In this document: positions 6,784 to 8,271 of the stretch, in pieces
Numbering within the stretch: the stretch's first letter is position 1
Layout of the letters: the number at the start of each line of letters is the position of its first letter
Origin: an uncultured Clostridium sp.
GTDB lineage: Bacteria > Bacillota > Clostridia > TANB77 > CAG-508
DNA: 8,271 nucleotides
Assembly (NCBI GenBank): GCA_946495905.1
Contig: CAMMEP010000059.1
Location: 1 to 8,271, forward strand
Direction of reading: 5' to 3'
Program-made: the position numbers and the translations under genes
The notes under the pieces: model-generated
Seen by the model: only the letters and a program-made list of their open reading frames with translations
What the model was told of the DNA's origin: nothing
Databases searched by the model: none

Positions 6784-6812
6784 ATTATATCATAATAAAA
6801 AATAAAAATCCA
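6784..6812 (-). promoter_or_regulatory. Promoter of the recD2 operon, perfect extended -10
   Basis: On the minus strand TG-A-TATAAT (6792-6784) is a perfect extended -10. A weak -35, TGGATT (6812-6807), lies 17 bases upstream and overlaps the terminator stem of the preceding gene. Transcription would start near 6777, inside the palindrome and about 75 bases before the TTG start of recD2. Confidence 0.6.
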
Positions 6813-6879
6813 GTTTTTTATGACTTACTATAAAACGTTATTATTTTAACATTTGTAGTTCTTTCATAATAAACTGGAT
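6801..6879 (-). terminator. Long hairpin, probable terminator of the zinc-ribbon gene
   Basis: Bases 6808-6823 pair with 6864-6879 over 15 of 16 positions. Inside, 6827-6840 pairs imperfectly with 6847-6859, giving an interrupted stem of some 72 bases overall. On the minus strand the outer stem ends CTGGAT and runs into TTTTTATTTTTTATT, as a terminator should. It begins 36 bases after the stop at 6915. The unusual length also fits a small miniature inverted-repeat element. Confidence 0.6.
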
Positions 6880-6914
6880 CTTTCGTTTTTTGATTTTTAG
6901 TTGCAAGTTATAAC

Positions 6915-7172
6915 TTATACTCTTGCCTCGCGCCTTCTAAGTTCTCTTATAAGATCTTCGGATGAAAAAGATGCAATTGTACCAACGTTTTCTGCTTTTT
7001 TGAAAGCTTGTTCCTTGTCCTTTGTTTTCAAAATGCAATTGAATACCGAAGAGTATATCTGTCCACAGGAAAAGCATTCTGTCGATTCTTTTTGTATAAA
7101 GCTTGGACTGTCAAGGACAAGTACCTGTTTCATCCCACAAGTTGGACATTGTGTTACTGCATAGAACTTCAT
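6915..7172 (-). CDS. Small four-cysteine zinc-ribbon protein, function unknown
   Basis: 85 residues, no family recognised. Two cysteine knuckles, CPTC (Cys9, Cys12) and CFSC (Cys33, Cys36), are 20 residues apart and form a plausible zinc ribbon, each followed by glycine (CPTCG, CFSCG). The C-terminal half is helical and ends in a basic stretch, EDLIRELRRREARV (72-85). There is no signal peptide or membrane segment, so it is probably cytoplasmic. I prefer the ATG at 7172-7170: AGGAGGT lies seven bases upstream, whereas the in-frame ATG at 7178 is only one base after that site. It has its own promoter with an inverted repeat after valS and a terminator before recD2, so it appears to be a single-gene unit. 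Nucleic-acid or protein binding is a reasonable guess from the zinc ribbon and the arginine-rich tail. Confidence 0.85.
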   Translation of the reverse strand: MKFYAVTQCPTCGMKQVLVLDSPSFIQKESTECFSCGQIYSSVFNCILKTKDKEQAFKKAENVGTIASFSSEDLIRELRRREARV

Positions 7173-7215
7173 AAGCATTACCTCCTAAAAATTTTTAAAG
7201 AAGTTTGCGGTTACC

Positions 7216-7258
7216 AATAATTGTAAATTATATTACCATATATTTACAATTATTTCAA
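7216..7258 (-). promoter_or_regulatory. Promoter with 13-bp perfect inverted repeat (operator-like) for the zinc-ribbon gene
   Basis: On the minus strand TTGAAA (7258-7253) and TAATAT (7235-7230), the latter with an extended TGG before it, are 17 bases apart. AATAATTGTAAAT (minus 7254-7242) and its exact reverse complement (7228-7216) form 13-bp arms around a 13-base spacer that contains most of the -10. One arm covers the -35/spacer and the other the start region, the usual layout for a dimeric repressor site. No T-run follows, so it does not look like a valS terminator. Confidence 0.6.
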
Positions 7259-7273
7259 GTATTTTCCAGTATT

Positions 7274-8271
7274 TTATTTTAATTTTTCTAATCTTTCCTT
7301 TGCTAGTGCTAACATTTCTTTGTATTTAGCAAGTTTTTCTTTTTCTTCATTTACTTTTGCTTCTGGTGCTTTATTAACAAAACCTGGGTTAGATAGCATT
7401 TTTTCTCCTCTTGCTACTTCTCCTTCTAACCTTGCTATTTCTGCTTGTAGTCTTGCTTTTTCTTCTTCCATATCTATTAGTCCTTTAAGTGGTATATATA
7501 CTTCTACATCACTTAATAAGATGGACATAGCATTGTCAATGGTTTCTTTTTCTTCTTGCAAGTCTTCTATTTTTTTTACAATTTCTATTTTATTTGCAAA
7601 TCCTAATTTTAACAAAATATCTTCTGCTTCTTCTAGTTCCTTTTTGTATTTTGAAGTTACTATAATTAATTCTGATTTTTTGCTTGGATGGATATTCTTT
7701 GTATTTCTTACATTTCTAATTCCTACAATTATTTCTTTTATTTTTTCTACTGCTGCTTCTTCTTTGTCAAATACAAAATTTTCTCTTATCTTTGGCCATT
7801 TTGCTACAATTAAATCTTCTGTTCCAAAGCAAATTAGTTTTGAATAGATTTCGGATGTTACAAATGGCATAAATGGGTGTAATAATTTTAAAGAAGAACC
7901 AAATACATGGTTTAAAATATCACTTACTGCTACTTTTTCTTCTTCGTTATCACTATAGATACGTGGTTTTACCATTTCAATATACCAGTCGCAGAATTCA
8001 TTCCATATAAAGTTATATATTTTGTCTAAAGCAACACCTAAGTCATAATTTTCTAGATTTCTTGTTACATCTGCTACTAGTTTATCAAATTTGTTTAATA
8101 TCCATTTATCTTCTATTCTAAGTAAATCTGGATTATATGTTTTATTTTTCTCGTATACTTCATAACAGAATTTTCTTACTTTTTCTTCGTCTGCCAAAGA
8201 ATTAATAATAAATTTAGCTGCATTCCATATTTTGTTTGCAAAGTTTGATGCTTGTTCTAGTTTTTCTGGCA
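7274..8271 (-). CDS. valS: Valyl-tRNA synthetase, C-terminal part (runs off right edge)
   Basis: Class I aminoacyl-tRNA synthetase that charges tRNA-Val. About the last 331 residues are present; the catalytic HIGH and KMSKS regions lie outside the window. The visible part opens with PEKLEQASNFANKIWNAAKF. The anticodon-binding helical domain follows (DKWILNKFDKLVADVTRNLE, FIWNEFCDWYIEMVKPR, LHPFMPFVTSEIYSKL, IVGIRNVRNTKNIHPSKK). The C-terminal coiled coil reads MEEEKARLQAEIARLEGEV, with LSNPGFVNKAPEAKVNEEKEKL typical of ValS. The frame stays open across the TTG at 8197, so that codon is internal Leu and not a start. The stop at 7276-7274 is only 15 bases before the next promoter's -35, and I see no terminator between them, so some read-through into the zinc-ribbon gene is possible. 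Confidence 0.97.
   Translation of the reverse strand, partial: PEKLEQASNFANKIWNAAKFIINSLADEEKVRKFCYEVYEKNKTYNPDLLRIEDKWILNKFDKLVADVTRNLENYDLGVALDKIYNFIWNEFCDWYIEMVKPRIYSDNEEEKVAVSDILNHVFGSSLKLLHPFMPFVTSEIYSKLICFGTEDLIVAKWPKIRENFVFDKEEAAVEKIKEIIVGIRNVRNTKNIHPSKKSELIIVTSKYKKELEEAEDILLKLGFANKIEIVKKIEDLQEEKETIDNAMSILLSDVEVYIPLKGLIDMEEEKARLQAEIARLEGEVARGEKMLSNPGFVNKAPEAKVNEEKEKLAKYKEMLALAKERLEKLK

Noticed and set aside
7274..8197. A separate 307-residue gene starting at TTG 8197
   Set aside because: The frame continues upstream to 8271 with conserved ValS sequence, so this is an internal part of valS.
1..8271. CRISPR array, tRNA, rRNA, transposase or prophage genes
   Set aside because: No regularly spaced long repeats, cloverleaf-like segments or transposase/phage protein motifs were seen in either strand.

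Overview
The window is a very AT-rich stretch (by eye about 30% GC). It looks like the chromosome of an endospore-forming, low-GC Firmicute, most likely a member of the Clostridia. This rests on strong AGGAGG-type ribosome sites, A/T-biased codons, a spoVT gene (spore-former specific), RecD2 of the Firmicute/Deinococcus type, and clostridial-looking GapA and ValS sequences. Every gene I can support is on the minus strand, so transcription runs from high to low coordinates. The plus-strand reading frames are shadows.

In order of transcription: (1) the 3' end of valS enters at 8271 and stops at 7274. (2) A small four-cysteine zinc-ribbon protein of unknown function (7172-6915) has its own promoter, which carries a 13-bp perfect inverted repeat placed like a repressor operator. 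(3) A long hairpin with a T-run probably ends that transcript. (4) A new promoter with a perfect extended -10 starts the recD2 transcript inside a GGGGAC/GTCCCC palindromic element. The element and a second hairpin form the recD2 leader. (5) recD2 (helicase), comFC (competence-type phosphoribosyltransferase-like protein) and a 661-residue KAP-like P-loop NTPase follow, with gaps of 41 and 15 bases, and look like one operon. (6) After a 222-base AT-rich spacer with a possible terminator comes spoVT, the forespore AbrB/GAF regulator. (7) Past spoVT lie four direct repeats at exact 11-base spacing, then a promoter and a 68-residue protein with three copies of an aromatic/acidic heptad, then a terminator. 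(8) gapA begins from its own promoter with a structured leader and runs off the left edge.

valS, gapA, spoVT, recD2 and comFC are conserved chromosomal genes. The less familiar content is the KAP-like NTPase in the recD2-comFC operon, the 68-residue repeat protein, the zinc-ribbon protein with its operator-like repeat, the phased repeat array, and the recD2 leader. No tRNA, rRNA, CRISPR array, transposase or prophage gene was seen. No gene-free stretch exceeds 300 bases.
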